Source of the DNA: an uncultured Collinsella sp.
GTDB lineage: Bacteria > Actinomycetota > Coriobacteriia > Coriobacteriales > Coriobacteriaceae
Direction of reading: 5' to 3'
Assembly: GCA_900762355.1 (NCBI GenBank)
Contig: CAAFGE010000003.1
Location: 1-62,422, forward strand
Length of the DNA stretch: 62,422 nt
The stretch's first letter is position 1, and each line of letters begins with the position of its first letter. The notes under the pieces are model-generated. The model was given only the letters and a program-made list of their open reading frames with translations, had not been told where the DNA came from and made no database searches. This document shows positions 7,558 through 17,004 of the stretch, in pieces. The translations under genes were made by a program, and so were the position numbers.

Positions 7558-8724
7558 CTAAGCCGCGATGTACTTGCCGTCCTGAATCACATAGGCCGTA
7601 GCGGGCTTCTCGACCTGGCCCTCGTCGTTCCACGTCAGCTCGCCCGTCAGGCCCTCGATCTTAATCTTTCGCATGGCACGGGCAAGGTCGGCGGCGATAT
7701 CGGCGCCATCTGCCGTGGTGTCGATGCCGGCCTTGTCGATAGCCTCGACAATCGCGTGGACGCAGTCATAGGCGTCGGCGGCAAACTGGTTGGGGGTCTC
7801 GTCGTAGGCATCCTTGTAGGCCTTGACGAAGTCAGCGTTCTTCTCGTCGTCAGCGGAGAACGGGGTCATGAGCAGCACGCCCTCGGCAAGGGAGGTGTCG
7901 AAGCCCTCGACGGAAAGCAGGCCGTCCATGCCATCGGTACCCATAAGCGTCATCTCATAGCCCATATCGCTCGCGTTCTTGAGCAGAACGGATGCCGGCG
8001 TGTAATAGATCGGCGCGAAGATAAACGTGGCGCCGGCCTCCTTTGCCTTGGTCAGCTGGTTGGTAAAGCTCGTGGAAGAATCGTCCTTAAAGGTCTCGGT
8101 ATCGACGATATCGAGCTTGGACTCCTTGGCCTGCTCGGCAAAGGCATCGGCTACGCCCGAGCTGTACGTATCGCCGGAGTTATAGAACAGGGCGATCTTG
8201 GCGTCCGCATACTTCTCGGCCAAGAACTTCGCGGCGCTCGTGCCCATGGTGGGATCGGTGAAGCAGACCTGGAAGACCGTGGTCTTGTCCTTGGTGACGT
8301 CGAGCGACGAGGCAGAAGGCGTGACCATGAGCATGTCGTCGGCAATCTCGCCCGAGACGGCAACGGCAGCACCGGTGGTGACGGGGCCGACGAGTGCCTG
8401 CATGCCCCAGTCGCACAGGGTATTGAAGGCGTTGATGGCCTTCTCGCCGTCAGCGACGTCGTCCTCGGACTTAAGCGAGAGCTTGAGGTCCTTGGTCGAG
8501 AAATCCTTGGCAGCGAGCTTAGCGCCCTTCTCGGCCGAGACGCCATAGGTTGCCGCGGCGCCGGTCAGAGGGCCGATGACACCGATCTTGAAAGACTTGC
8601 CGTCATCAGCGGAGCCGCCATCCGAGCCACCCGAGGAGCAGCCGGCAAGCGCGACGGTGCTGCCGAGCGCGGCGGCGCCGGCAAGGAAGTTCCTACGGCT
8701 GAGTGTGCTGTTGATGTTGAACAT
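7558..8724 (-). CDS. Branched-chain amino acid-binding lipoprotein (LivJ-like), copy 1
   Basis: 388 residues from the ATG at 8724 (AAGGGGG 6 bases upstream; the longer frame lacks a site). A twin-arginine-like signal LSRRNFLAGAAALGSTVALAGC ends in a lipobox with Cys29, then a Ser/Gly linker. The mature domain is Peripla_BP_6 (FKIGVIGPLTGAAATYG; YNSGDTYSSG; FAPIYYTPASVLLKN). It is parallel to copy 2 over its full length, with the same hinge and pocket-side blocks (QFAADAYD, MTPFSADDEKNADF). As the first gene it may be transcribed alone or with the rest. Two adjacent receptors for one permease are known in Liv systems. Confidence 0.92.
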   Translation of the reverse strand: MFNINSTLSRRNFLAGAAALGSTVALAGCSSGGSDGGSADDGKSFKIGVIGPLTGAAATYGVSAEKGAKLAAKDFSTKDLKLSLKSEDDVADGEKAINAFNTLCDWGMQALVGPVTTGAAVAVSGEIADDMLMVTPSASSLDVTKDKTTVFQVCFTDPTMGTSAAKFLAEKYADAKIALFYNSGDTYSSGVADAFAEQAKESKLDIVDTETFKDDSSTSFTNQLTKAKEAGATFIFAPIYYTPASVLLKNASDMGYEMTLMGTDGMDGLLSVEGFDTSLAEGVLLMTPFSADDEKNADFVKAYKDAYDETPNQFAADAYDCVHAIVEAIDKAGIDTTADGADIAADLARAMRKIKIEGLTGELTWNDEGQVEKPATAYVIQDGKYIAA

Positions 8725-8974
8725 GGTGTCCCCCTTTTCGCTGGCCGCGGTGCGGCCGTCTTGCGGTACAGGGCAAACCTTATGGCCCAAACGTTGACAG
8801 TTTGTTACGGGAGTTCGTTTGTAGCGAGCGTGTTTCCAATGTTTCCGCAGCGTTTCGGGGGTAGCGTTTTGTGCGGCTCCTGTTGCCTGGCAAGCACGCG
8901 CCCTCGGTTCACGCTAGAATGCACTCAACCTTTAAGCGGTTAATCCATCCATAAGATGCACGAAGGAGCTATCT

Positions 8975-10318
8975 ATGAGCGAACCCCTGCGCACCGTGAA
9001 CGTCGGCCTCATCGGTCTGGGAACCGTCGGCGGCGGCGTGGCCCGTCTGATCAAGAGCCACCACGATGAGTACCTGGCCGCCTACGGCATCGACCTTAAG
9101 CTGACCCGCGCCTGCGCGCTTGCCTGGGAGCAGGCCGAGGCGGCAGGCATTGAGCGCGAGGCCTTTACGAGTGACTGGCACGACGTCGTCACCGACCCCG
9201 CCGTCGACATCGTCGTCGAGCTGATCGGCGGCGAGCATCCCGCAACCGAGATATTCACCACCGCCTTCGAGAACGGCAAGCACGTCGTCTCTGCCAACAA
9301 GGCCCTGCTGGGCCGTCATGTCGAGACGCTCGCCGAGAAGGCGCGCGCGTGCGGCGTGCAGATTAAGTGCGAGGCCAGCTGCGGCGGTGGCATCCCCATT
9401 GTCAGCACGCTCGAGCACGACCTGGTGGGCAACAAGATCCTGACCATCGCCGGTATCCTTAACGGCACCACCAACTACATCCTGTCGCGCATGGACGCCG
9501 AGGGCGCCGATTACGCTGACGTGCTCGCCGACGCCCAGGCAAAGGGCTATGCCGAGGCCGACCCGTCCGCCGACGTCGACGGCTTCGACGCCGCCAGCAA
9601 GACGGCAATCCTCGCTTCCATCGGCTTTGGCACCCGTGTGACCACCGACGATGTCTACCAGCAGGGTATCCGTACCATCGGCGCCGAGGACATTGCCCAG
9701 GCCCGCGAGCTCGGCTACACCATCAAGCTGCTGGGCATCGCACGCAACACCGACGCCGGCGTCGACGTCCGCGTGCACCCCACGCTGATCCCCGCCGACC
9801 ACATGCTTGCCAAGGTCAACGGCGCCATGAACGCTGTCTACGTGGTAGGCGACGCCGTGGGCGAGACCATGTTCTACGGTGCCGGCGCAGGCTCCTTCCC
9901 CACCGCGAGCGCCGTCGTGGGCGATATCCTGTCGCTCTCCGAGCAGATCAGCCGCGGCGTGGCTCCGCTGCCCGAGATTGAGCCCTATGGTCACAACCTC
10001 GCCTTTAAGCCCATGGACGAGCTCCAGACCAAGTACTATGTGCGCCTGAAGGTCGCCGACCGCGTGGGCGCCCTGTCCGAGACGGTCGACATCTTTGCCA
10101 AGCACAACATCTCGATCTCGCTCATCAACCAGGTCGAGGACGGCAAGTCGGGCGTCAGCGATGCCTGCTCGGTCATCTTCCTGACGCACCGCGCGCTCGA
10201 GAAGGACGTCCAGGCTGCCGCCGCCGAGCTTGCCAGCGTCGACTGCGTGGCCGAGGTCGCCAACGTCCTGCGCATCGAGGACGTCGAGGCATGGACCGAA
10301 GGCGTCATGGCCAACTAG
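8975..10318 (+). CDS. hom: Homoserine dehydrogenase
   Basis: 447 residues. Reduces aspartate semialdehyde to homoserine with NAD(P)H, the branch point to threonine, methionine and isoleucine. The Rossmann motif GLGTVGGGVARL is at ~14-25, followed by the homoserine DH core (SANKALLGRH, GILNGTTNYIL, KGYAEADPSADVDGFDAASK, the family signature region) and a C-terminal ACT domain from ~350 (LKVADRVGALSETVDIFAKHNISI), which usually mediates threonine feedback. AAGGAG lies 7 bases before the ATG. It stands alone between the divergent liv cluster and a strong terminator. Confidence 0.95.
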   Translation: MSEPLRTVNVGLIGLGTVGGGVARLIKSHHDEYLAAYGIDLKLTRACALAWEQAEAAGIEREAFTSDWHDVVTDPAVDIVVELIGGEHPATEIFTTAFENGKHVVSANKALLGRHVETLAEKARACGVQIKCEASCGGGIPIVSTLEHDLVGNKILTIAGILNGTTNYILSRMDAEGADYADVLADAQAKGYAEADPSADVDGFDAASKTAILASIGFGTRVTTDDVYQQGIRTIGAEDIAQARELGYTIKLLGIARNTDAGVDVRVHPTLIPADHMLAKVNGAMNAVYVVGDAVGETMFYGAGAGSFPTASAVVGDILSLSEQISRGVAPLPEIEPYGHNLAFKPMDELQTKYYVRLKVADRVGALSETVDIFAKHNISISLINQVEDGKSGVSDACSVIFLTHRALEKDVQAAAAELASVDCVAEVANVLRIEDVEAWTEGVMAN

Positions 10319-10349
10319 TTCGGTTCTCGGCAAGTCAAACAACACATGA

Positions 10350-10379
10350 GGGGCTCCTATCCGATTGGATGGGAGCCCC
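10350..10379 (+). terminator. Terminator after hom
   Basis: A 13-pair hairpin (GGGGCTCCTATCC, GATT loop, GGATGGGAGCCCC; one G-U pair) followed by CCCTTTAG and ATTTTT. It is one of the cleanest intrinsic terminators in the window. Confidence 0.85.
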
Positions 10380-10538
10380 CTTTAGTTACATTTTTCGAGC
10401 GAACTGGTCGACTAACGTTTGAACAACTTGACCGTTCGTCGGCAACCGTGGATACCGTTTGCCGATATGCGACGGCAGCTGTATTTTGCCGCCGCTATGC
10501 TGTGCTGCGTATGTCCGCCCGCGATGAGAGGAAGCACC

Positions 10539-11288
10539 ATGTTGCTCGAGGGCAAGAAAGCAATCATCACCGGAGGCACGCGCGGTATCGGCTATGCGAT
10601 CGCCTGCCGTTTTATCGAGGAAGGCGCTGCCGTCACCGTCTTTGGCTCGCGCCAGGAGACTGCCGACGCGGCGGTTGAGAAGCTGGTAGCCGCCTATCCC
10701 GACGCCAAGGTCTGGGGCCGCTCCTGCGACCTCACCTCGCTCGAGGCCGTGACCGAGGCCTTTACCCAGGCTGCAGCCGACATGGGCGGCTTGGACACGG
10801 TCGTCAACAACGCCGGCATCTCCCAGCGCTCGCCGCTGCTCAACTACACGGCAGAGGAGTTCGCCAAAGTTATGGACCTCAACGTCGTCGCCGTCTTTAA
10901 TGGCCACCAGGCTGCCGCCAAGATCATGACCGAAGCCGGCCACGGCGGCACCATCACCACCACGAGCTCGATGGTCGCTAAGTACGGTCAGCCCTCCGGC
11001 GTTGGCTACCCCACGTCCAAGTTCGCCGTCAACGGCATGGTCCAGTCGCTCTCGCGCGAGCTCGCCCCCATGGGCATTCGCGTCAATGCCGTAGCACCCG
11101 GTGTAACCAAAACCGACATGGTCGCCAACCTGCCCGAAGAGGTCATCAAGCCCATCATCGCCACCATTCCGCTGGGTCGCATGGGCGAGCCCGAGGATGT
11201 CGCCAACGCCTTTGTTTTCCTGGCGAGCGATATGTCCTCCTACGTCACGGGCGCCATCCTCCCCGTCGACGGAGCCGCCCGCTCCTAA
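10539..11288 (+). CDS. Short-chain dehydrogenase/reductase, BaiA-like (candidate hydroxysteroid dehydrogenase)
   Basis: 249 residues from the ATG at 10539 (GAGAGGAAG upstream). Classical SDR: TGGTRGIG at 11-18, NNAG at 90-93, catalytic Ser144, Tyr157 and Lys161 (GYPTSK), and a PGVTKTDM loop. From memory it follows the layout of Clostridium scindens BaiA (3-alpha-hydroxysteroid dehydrogenase) closely: ITGGTRGIG, a conserved stretch to the YP of ..LYP.., DLTS, the SGVGYP(A/T)SK box and a VAPGV(V/T)(N/K)TDM loop, ending in VDGA. Where BaiA has an acidic residue after beta-2 that favours NAD, this protein has Ser37-Arg38, which suggests NADP(H). General FabG-like reductase activity remains possible, since no bai genes are adjacent. 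The gene is monocistronic. Confidence 0.8.
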   Translation: MLLEGKKAIITGGTRGIGYAIACRFIEEGAAVTVFGSRQETADAAVEKLVAAYPDAKVWGRSCDLTSLEAVTEAFTQAAADMGGLDTVVNNAGISQRSPLLNYTAEEFAKVMDLNVVAVFNGHQAAAKIMTEAGHGGTITTTSSMVAKYGQPSGVGYPTSKFAVNGMVQSLSRELAPMGIRVNAVAPGVTKTDMVANLPEEVIKPIIATIPLGRMGEPEDVANAFVFLASDMSSYVTGAILPVDGAARS

Positions 11289-11331
11289 AGGTCGCAAGCC
11301 ACAGCTTTAAACCTCAACCGAGCTCAACGCA

Positions 11332-11374
11332 AGAAGGCGCGCTGTCTGCATCAACCGCAGGCAGCGCGCCTTCT
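11332..11374. terminator. Bidirectional terminator between SDR and antiporter genes
   Basis: AGAAGGCGCGCTG (11332-11344) pairs perfectly with CAGCGCGCCTTCT (11362-11374), continued by five inner pairs around a seven-base loop. It is flanked by A/T-rich bases on both sides and serves the two convergent genes. Confidence 0.85.
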
Positions 11375-11410
11375 ATTATTTGGACGGAACCCGTATCCCG
11401 ACATTCCTTG

Positions 11411-12973
11411 CTACCTGCCGTCGTCGTCCTCGGCTTCTTCTCTTGCATAGAGCTCCAGCATGCGACGGCGGTATTCGCGCACGGCGAGCTTGGCGCGCTC
11501 CAGGCGGCGACGCTCACGCGGAGTCAGCTTGGACGGGTCGATCTCGTCGCCATAGGTCTTCTCGGCCAGCAAATGGGCGGCGTCCACGATACGGGCATCG
11601 ATGTGTCCGCTTGCCGCCTCGGTCGAGAGGCGGTCGGCAATGGAATCAAGGGTAGGTATGCCGTCGAGCGAACGCCCATGGCCATGCGAGGTCAAAAGCT
11701 CGTGCTCTCGTGCGAGCAGGCTCGCCAGGTCGTGATGGGCGCGCAGAATATCGAGCGCGTCGGAAGGATGCTCGGCAACTTCTGCCACGGCAGCGACCGG
11801 TGCGGCGTCGACCACGCGGTAGAAGAGCTGCGCGAGCAGCGGCATCAAGAACACTGTGATGGCACCGGCGGCCACCATAACCGAGGCGACGTCTTGCGAA
11901 AGAGCGCCTGCGTTGACGGCCACACTCGTCACGGCAACGATGATCGGCAGCGCCGTAGTGCAGTACAGGGCCACGGTAATGCGGCCATACGCCGAAACGT
12001 CGCGCGTCGTGGGACAAATGCTCATAGAGACAAGGATCGGCACGGCGCGAATGATCAGCAACGCCGCGATAAAGCCCACGAGCAGACCCGGGCGCGATGC
12101 CACGGCCGTCAGGTCGATCTTTGCGCCCGACACGGTAAAGAACACCGGAATCAAAAAGCCATAGGCCAGGCCATCGAGCTTGGTCTCGAGCGTATGGTTG
12201 CCCTCGGGGATGATATAGCGCAGGACAAAGCCGGCAGCAAAAGAGCCCAACACGATGTCGAGGTCAAAGATGGCGGAAAACGCCACGAGCGTGACCAGGA
12301 TGAGCACCGTCAGGCGCACGAACGTCTGCGACGTTGTGTCGGCCCGTTCCTCGACAAACGTAAAGAAGCGACTACCCACGCGCTTGGAGCGGCTCGGGAC
12401 CACGGCCAACAGCACGCAGACCACAGCAAACAGGCCAAGGATCACGAGCGTCTGGATACCAGTACGAGCGGAGAGCAGCACCGACATGGCGAGCACGGGA
12501 CCGAGCTCTCCCCATGTGCCATAGGCAAGGATGGAGTCGCCCACACGCGTGCCGGCGAGCGAACGCTCGCGCATGATGGGCACGAGCGTGCCGAGCGCCG
12601 TCGAAGTGAGTGCCAGCGTCACGGCGATACCGTCGAAATGGCTAACCGAGAACCACGGGGTAAAGCGCACGGCAAGCCAGGCGATGCCAAACGTGACGAC
12701 CCACGTGGCCATACCGTAGCGCCCCTCGACGCCCGTGATGTTCTTGGGATCGATCTCAAAACCGGCAAGCAGGAACAAAAAGGCCAGGCCGAGCTCGGAC
12801 ACGAGCGAGACCTCGGCATCTACATGGATAAAGCCGAGCATATGAGGCCCCAGCACCGCGCCGAACACGAGCAAAAAGACCGTCTCGGGAACGGGTTTCC
12901 CGGGGATCGCCGAAGCGATGAAGGGGCTTGCGAAGGCCACGAGTGCGATGATGGCGAGCGAAACGAATGCCAT
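11411..12973 (-). CDS. Cation/proton antiporter (CPA2/KefB-like)
   Basis: 520 residues. About 12 hydrophobic segments over residues 1-400 match the Na+/H+ exchanger domain (PETVFLLVFGAVLGPHMLGF, LGLAFLFLLAGFEID, SFAAGFVLRYIIPEG, PVFFTVSGAKIDL); the LLAGFEID and FVLRY blocks are typical of KefB/KefC-like exchangers. The ~120-residue C-terminus is cytoplasmic and charged, rich in helices (LTPRERRRLERAKLAVREYRRR), with no TrkA_N nucleotide-binding motif visible, so gating by NAD(H) as in KefC is not supported. AAAGG lies 7-8 bases before the ATG. The ion (Na+ or K+) cannot be told from sequence. Confidence 0.85.
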   Translation of the reverse strand: MAFVSLAIIALVAFASPFIASAIPGKPVPETVFLLVFGAVLGPHMLGFIHVDAEVSLVSELGLAFLFLLAGFEIDPKNITGVEGRYGMATWVVTFGIAWLAVRFTPWFSVSHFDGIAVTLALTSTALGTLVPIMRERSLAGTRVGDSILAYGTWGELGPVLAMSVLLSARTGIQTLVILGLFAVVCVLLAVVPSRSKRVGSRFFTFVEERADTTSQTFVRLTVLILVTLVAFSAIFDLDIVLGSFAAGFVLRYIIPEGNHTLETKLDGLAYGFLIPVFFTVSGAKIDLTAVASRPGLLVGFIAALLIIRAVPILVSMSICPTTRDVSAYGRITVALYCTTALPIIVAVTSVAVNAGALSQDVASVMVAAGAITVFLMPLLAQLFYRVVDAAPVAAVAEVAEHPSDALDILRAHHDLASLLAREHELLTSHGHGRSLDGIPTLDSIADRLSTEAASGHIDARIVDAAHLLAEKTYGDEIDPSKLTPRERRRLERAKLAVREYRRRMLELYAREEAEDDDGR

Positions 12974-13157
12974 GTGATGCCTTTCTCTTGATTGCGCTTC
13001 ACTGTAGCACCCTCGCCGTCCTCAACGCGCCGCGAGCTGTCGTATCATAGTGAGGTTTACAAACATGTGGCTCAAGGCGACCGCGAGGCTTGCCCCGTTA
13101 ACCGACCGCTGCCGCATACCGTACCGTACGCCCAACCGATTAGGAAGGCAGGAACCA

Positions 13158-16100
13158 ATGGTCTCTCGTATCTACGTGGAGAAGAAACCCGGGTTCGACG
13201 TCGAGGCTCAGCAGCTCAAGGGCGAGCTGACCGAAATTCTCGGCATCAAGGGCATCGAGGCCCTGAGGATCATCAACCGCTACGACGTCGAGGGCATCGA
13301 CGAGGAGCTTTTCCGCTCCTGCGTGCCGACCGTCTTTAGCGAGCCCCAGGTCGATATGACCTATGACGAGCTCCCCGCAAGCGATGGCGCCGTCTTTGCC
13401 GTCGAATTCCTGCCTGGCCAGTTTGACCAGCGCGCCGACTCCGCCAGTGAGTGCGTGCAGCTCATCAGCCAGGGCGAGCGCCCCGCCGTGCGCTCCGCCA
13501 AGGTCTATATGATCTCGGGCGCTCTGGACGAAGCCGCCATCGAAGCCATCAAGCACTACGTGGTGAACCCCGTCGAGGCCCGCATCGCCTCGCTCGACCT
13601 GCCCGAGACGCTGTACATGGAGACCCCCGAACCCCAGCCCGTCGAAGTGCTCGACGGCTTCCGCGAGCTCGATGAGGCCGGCCTTGCCGCCTTTATTTCC
13701 GATCGCGGCCTTGCCATGGACGAGGCGGACATCGCCTTCTGCCAGCAGTACTTCCGCGATGAGGATCGCGACCCCACCATCACCGAGATCCGCGTGATCG
13801 ACACCTACTGGTCCGATCACTGCCGTCACACCACCTTCGGCACCGTCCTGGATGACGTGACGATCGACGACGCCGTGGTGCAGCAGGCCTTCGACCGCTA
13901 CATGGAGATGCGCCACGAGCTCGGTCGCGACGCCAAGCCCGTCTGTCTCATGGACATGGGCACCATCGGCGCCAAGTACCTCAAGAAGACCGGCGTCATG
14001 ACCGATGTCGATGAGTCTGAGGAGATCAACGCCTGCACCGTCAAGGTGAAGGTCGATGTCGATGGCGAGGACCAGGACTGGCTGTTCCTCTTTAAGAACG
14101 AGACTCACAACCACCCGACCGAGATCGAGCCCTTCGGCGGTGCCGCCACCTGCGTGGGCGGCGCCATCCGCGACCCGCTCTCGGGCCGCAGCTATGTGTA
14201 CCAGGCCATGCGCGTCACCGGCGCCGGCGACCCCACCGTCCCGGTTTCCGAGACGCTCGAGGGCAAGCTGCCGCAGCGCAAGCTCGTGACCACTGCCGCC
14301 GCCGGCTACTCCAGCTACGGCAACCAGATCGGCCTTGCCACCGGTCAGGTCAATGAGCTCTATCATCCCGGCTACGTGGCCAAGCGCATGGAGGTCGGCG
14401 CCGTCGTGGGCGCTACCCCGGCAAGCCACGTGCGTCGCGAGTGCCCCGCCCCCACCGACAAGATCATTCTGCTGGGCGGCCGCACCGGCCGTGACGGCAT
14501 CGGCGGTGCCACCGGCTCCTCCAAGACCCAGAACACCGAGTCCATCGAAACCTCGGGCGCCGAGGTCCAGAAGGGCAACGCCCCGGTCGAGCGCAAGCTG
14601 CAGCGTCTGTTCCGCCGCGGCGACGCCTGCCGCCTGATCAAGCGCTGCAACGACTTTGGCGCCGGCGGCGTCTCGGTCGCCGTAGGCGAACTTGCCGACG
14701 GCCTGTATGTCGACCTTGATACCGTGACCAAGAAGTACGACGGTCTTGACGGCACCGAGCTCGCCATCTCTGAATCCCAGGAACGCATGGCCTGCGCCGT
14801 CGCCGATGGTGACGTCGAGGAGTTCATGGGCTACGCCGCCGAGGAGAACCTGGAGGCGACCGTTATCGCCGAGGTTACCGCCGAGCCGCGCATGCGCATG
14901 GCCTGGAACGGTGTCGCCATCGTCGACCTATCCCGCGAGTTCCTTAACTCCAACGGCGCGCCCAAGCACCAGGTCGCCCACGTGTGCGCCCGCAGCGTGT
15001 GGCAGCCCAGCTGGGCCGGCACCACGCTTGCCGAGCGCATGACCTCGCTTGTCACCGACCTCAACGTCGCCTCCAACAAGGGCCTTTCCGAGCGCTTCGA
15101 CTCCACCATCGGTGCCGCAACCGTGCTCATGCCCTTTGGCGGCAAGACGCAGCTCACCCCGAGCTCGGCCATGGTCGCCAAGTTCCCCGTGGACGGCGAG
15201 ACCACCACGGCGAGCGCCATGGCATGGGGCTTCAACCCCTACCTGATGGAAGCCGACCAGTTTGCGGGCGCCTACCTGTCCGTGGTCGAGTCCATCGCCA
15301 AGCTCGTGGCTGCCGGCTTTGAGCACAAGCGCGCCTACCTCTCCTTCCAGGAGTACTTCGAGCGTCTGCGCACCGAGGCCGAGCGCTGGGGCAAGCCCAC
15401 GGCAGCCGTCCTGGGCGCCCTCATGGCCCAAGTCGACCTGGGTGCCGGCGCCATCGGTGGCAAGGATTCCATGAGCGGCTCGTTTGAGGACGAGGCCGGC
15501 GAGCTCAACGTTCCGCCGACTCTGATCAGCTTCGCCGTGGCCGTGGGCCGCGCGGCGCGCGCCGTCTCCCCTGAGTTCAAGGGCCTGACACACCGCGTCG
15601 TCCGCATCGCCCCCGCCACCTATGGCGAGGACTACCGCCCCGACGCCCAGCAGCTGCTCGCCGCGTTTGACGCCGTCGAGGCGCTCACTGCCAACGGCGA
15701 CGCCCTGGCCGTCTCCACGCCCGGCTACGGCTGCGGCGCCGAGAGCCTCTTTAAGATGTGCGTCGGCAACCAGATCGGTATCGAGCTTGCCGAGGATGTG
15801 GACGTGGAGAGTCTCTTCACCCCGCTCTACGGCAGCTTTATCGTCGAGCTCGCCGAGGACGCCGAGCTGCCCGAGGTCGCCGACGGCGTTGTCGTCGAGC
15901 CCCTGGGTACCACCGTCGAGGGCTATGTCATCGACACCGGCTCCGAGGTCATCGAGCTCGCCGAGCTCCAGGAGGCCTGGGAGAGCGGCATCGAGGGCGT
16001 CTTCGCCTACCGCAGCACCGGCGAGACCCCCGAGGTCGAGACCATCGACTTCCGCGCCAAGGATATCCACGTGTACGGCGGCGCCAAGATCGCCCGCCCG

Positions 16101-16904
16101 CGCGTGATCATCCCCGTGTTCCCCGGCAACAACTGCGAGTACGACAGCGCCCGCGCCTTCCGTGCCGCCGGTGCCGAGGCCGACACCTTCGTGATCAACA
16201 ACCTCACGCCCGAGGCCGTCGCCGAGAGCACCCACGAGCTTGCCCGCCGCATCCGTGCAAGCCAGATCGTTATGATCCCCGGCGGCTTCTCGGGCGGCGA
16301 CGAGCCCGACGGCTCTGCCAAGTTCATCACGGCATTCTTCCGCGCTCCCGAGGTCACCGAGGCAGTCCGCGACCTGCTCAAGGCCCGCGATGGCCTGATG
16401 CTGGGTATCTGCAACGGCTTCCAGGCCCTGATCAAGCTCGGCCTGGTGCCCTACGGCGACATCGTCGACGCCACGCCCGATGCGCCCACGTTGACGTTCA
16501 ACACCATCGGTCGCCACCAGAGCCGTCTGGTGCGCACCCGCATCTCGTCCAACCTGTCCCCGTGGCTGTCGCAGTGCAGCCTGGACGACCCCTACACCGT
16601 CGCCATCAGCCACGGCGAGGGCCGCTTTGTCGCCAATGACGAAGTGCTCGCCCAGCTGATCGCCAACGGTCAGGTCGCCACGCAGTACGTGGGCGAGGAC
16701 GGCAAGCCCAGCATGGATCTCTCCGTCAACCCCAACGGCTCCGCACTCGCCATCGAGGGCATCACGAGCCCCGACGGCCGCGTCCTGGGCAAGATGGGCC
16801 ATGCCGAGCGTCGCGGCGACAGCCTGTACCGCAACGTGCCCGAGCATGTCCCCGGCGATAAGTTCATGCCGATCTTTGAGAGCGGCGTGGCCTACTTCGC
16901 TTAA
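13158..16904 (+). CDS. purL: Phosphoribosylformylglycinamidine synthase, single-chain clade II
   Basis: 1248 residues. Makes FGAM from FGAR, ATP and glutamine in purine synthesis. The start at 13158 follows AGGAAGGCAGGA. The order is an N-terminal PurS-like region, two AIRS-type halves (DTYWSDHCRHTTF; FKNETHNHPTEIEPFGGAATCVGG for ATP/substrate; GGKDSMSGS in the second half) and a C-terminal class I glutaminase from ~980 with the nucleophile in GICNGFQ (~1085) and SHGEGRF (~1150). Most actinobacteria use separate PurS, PurQ and PurL; this size and order fit the clostridial/Bacteroides-type enzyme. It is a single gene with its own terminator and no other pur genes nearby. Confidence 0.95.
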   Translation: MVSRIYVEKKPGFDVEAQQLKGELTEILGIKGIEALRIINRYDVEGIDEELFRSCVPTVFSEPQVDMTYDELPASDGAVFAVEFLPGQFDQRADSASECVQLISQGERPAVRSAKVYMISGALDEAAIEAIKHYVVNPVEARIASLDLPETLYMETPEPQPVEVLDGFRELDEAGLAAFISDRGLAMDEADIAFCQQYFRDEDRDPTITEIRVIDTYWSDHCRHTTFGTVLDDVTIDDAVVQQAFDRYMEMRHELGRDAKPVCLMDMGTIGAKYLKKTGVMTDVDESEEINACTVKVKVDVDGEDQDWLFLFKNETHNHPTEIEPFGGAATCVGGAIRDPLSGRSYVYQAMRVTGAGDPTVPVSETLEGKLPQRKLVTTAAAGYSSYGNQIGLATGQVNELYHPGYVAKRMEVGAVVGATPASHVRRECPAPTDKIILLGGRTGRDGIGGATGSSKTQNTESIETSGAEVQKGNAPVERKLQRLFRRGDACRLIKRCNDFGAGGVSVAVGELADGLYVDLDTVTKKYDGLDGTELAISESQERMACAVADGDVEEFMGYAAEENLEATVIAEVTAEPRMRMAWNGVAIVDLSREFLNSNGAPKHQVAHVCARSVWQPSWAGTTLAERMTSLVTDLNVASNKGLSERFDSTIGAATVLMPFGGKTQLTPSSAMVAKFPVDGETTTASAMAWGFNPYLMEADQFAGAYLSVVESIAKLVAAGFEHKRAYLSFQEYFERLRTEAERWGKPTAAVLGALMAQVDLGAGAIGGKDSMSGSFEDEAGELNVPPTLISFAVAVGRAARAVSPEFKGLTHRVVRIAPATYGEDYRPDAQQLLAAFDAVEALTANGDALAVSTPGYGCGAESLFKMCVGNQIGIELAEDVDVESLFTPLYGSFIVELAEDAELPEVADGVVVEPLGTTVEGYVIDTGSEVIELAELQEAWESGIEGVFAYRSTGETPEVETIDFRAKDIHVYGGAKIARPRVIIPVFPGNNCEYDSARAFRAAGAEADTFVINNLTPEAVAESTHELARRIRASQIVMIPGGFSGGDEPDGSAKFITAFFRAPEVTEAVRDLLKARDGLMLGICNGFQALIKLGLVPYGDIVDATPDAPTLTFNTIGRHQSRLVRTRISSNLSPWLSQCSLDDPYTVAISHGEGRFVANDEVLAQLIANGQVATQYVGEDGKPSMDLSVNPNGSALAIEGITSPDGRVLGKMGHAERRGDSLYRNVPEHVPGDKFMPIFESGVAYFA

Positions 16905-16942
16905 ACCTTTCCCATCGGTTACAATCCCTTCGGGTAACAACA

Positions 16943-16977
16943 CCCGCCACCGACACATCCGGTGGCGGGTTCTTTTT
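16943..16977 (+). terminator. Terminator after purL
   Basis: CCCGCCACCG (16943-16952) pairs with CGGTGGCGGG (16960-16969) and is followed by TTCTTTTTT. The downstream DMT gene starts 28 bases later. Confidence 0.9.
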
Positions 16978-17004
16978 TATTTGCGCGTATGGGAGAAGAA
17001 CATC

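Noticed and set aside
10539..11288. 7-beta-hydroxysteroid dehydrogenase known from Collinsella aerofaciens
   Set aside because: That enzyme as I remember it starts MNLREKYGEWGL and has a different glycine loop (GATEGVGK). This protein has TGGTRGIG and follows BaiA.
14928..16958. A 676-codon open frame on the minus strand inside purL
   Set aside because: Same shadow effect; PurL motifs cover the whole length on the plus strand.
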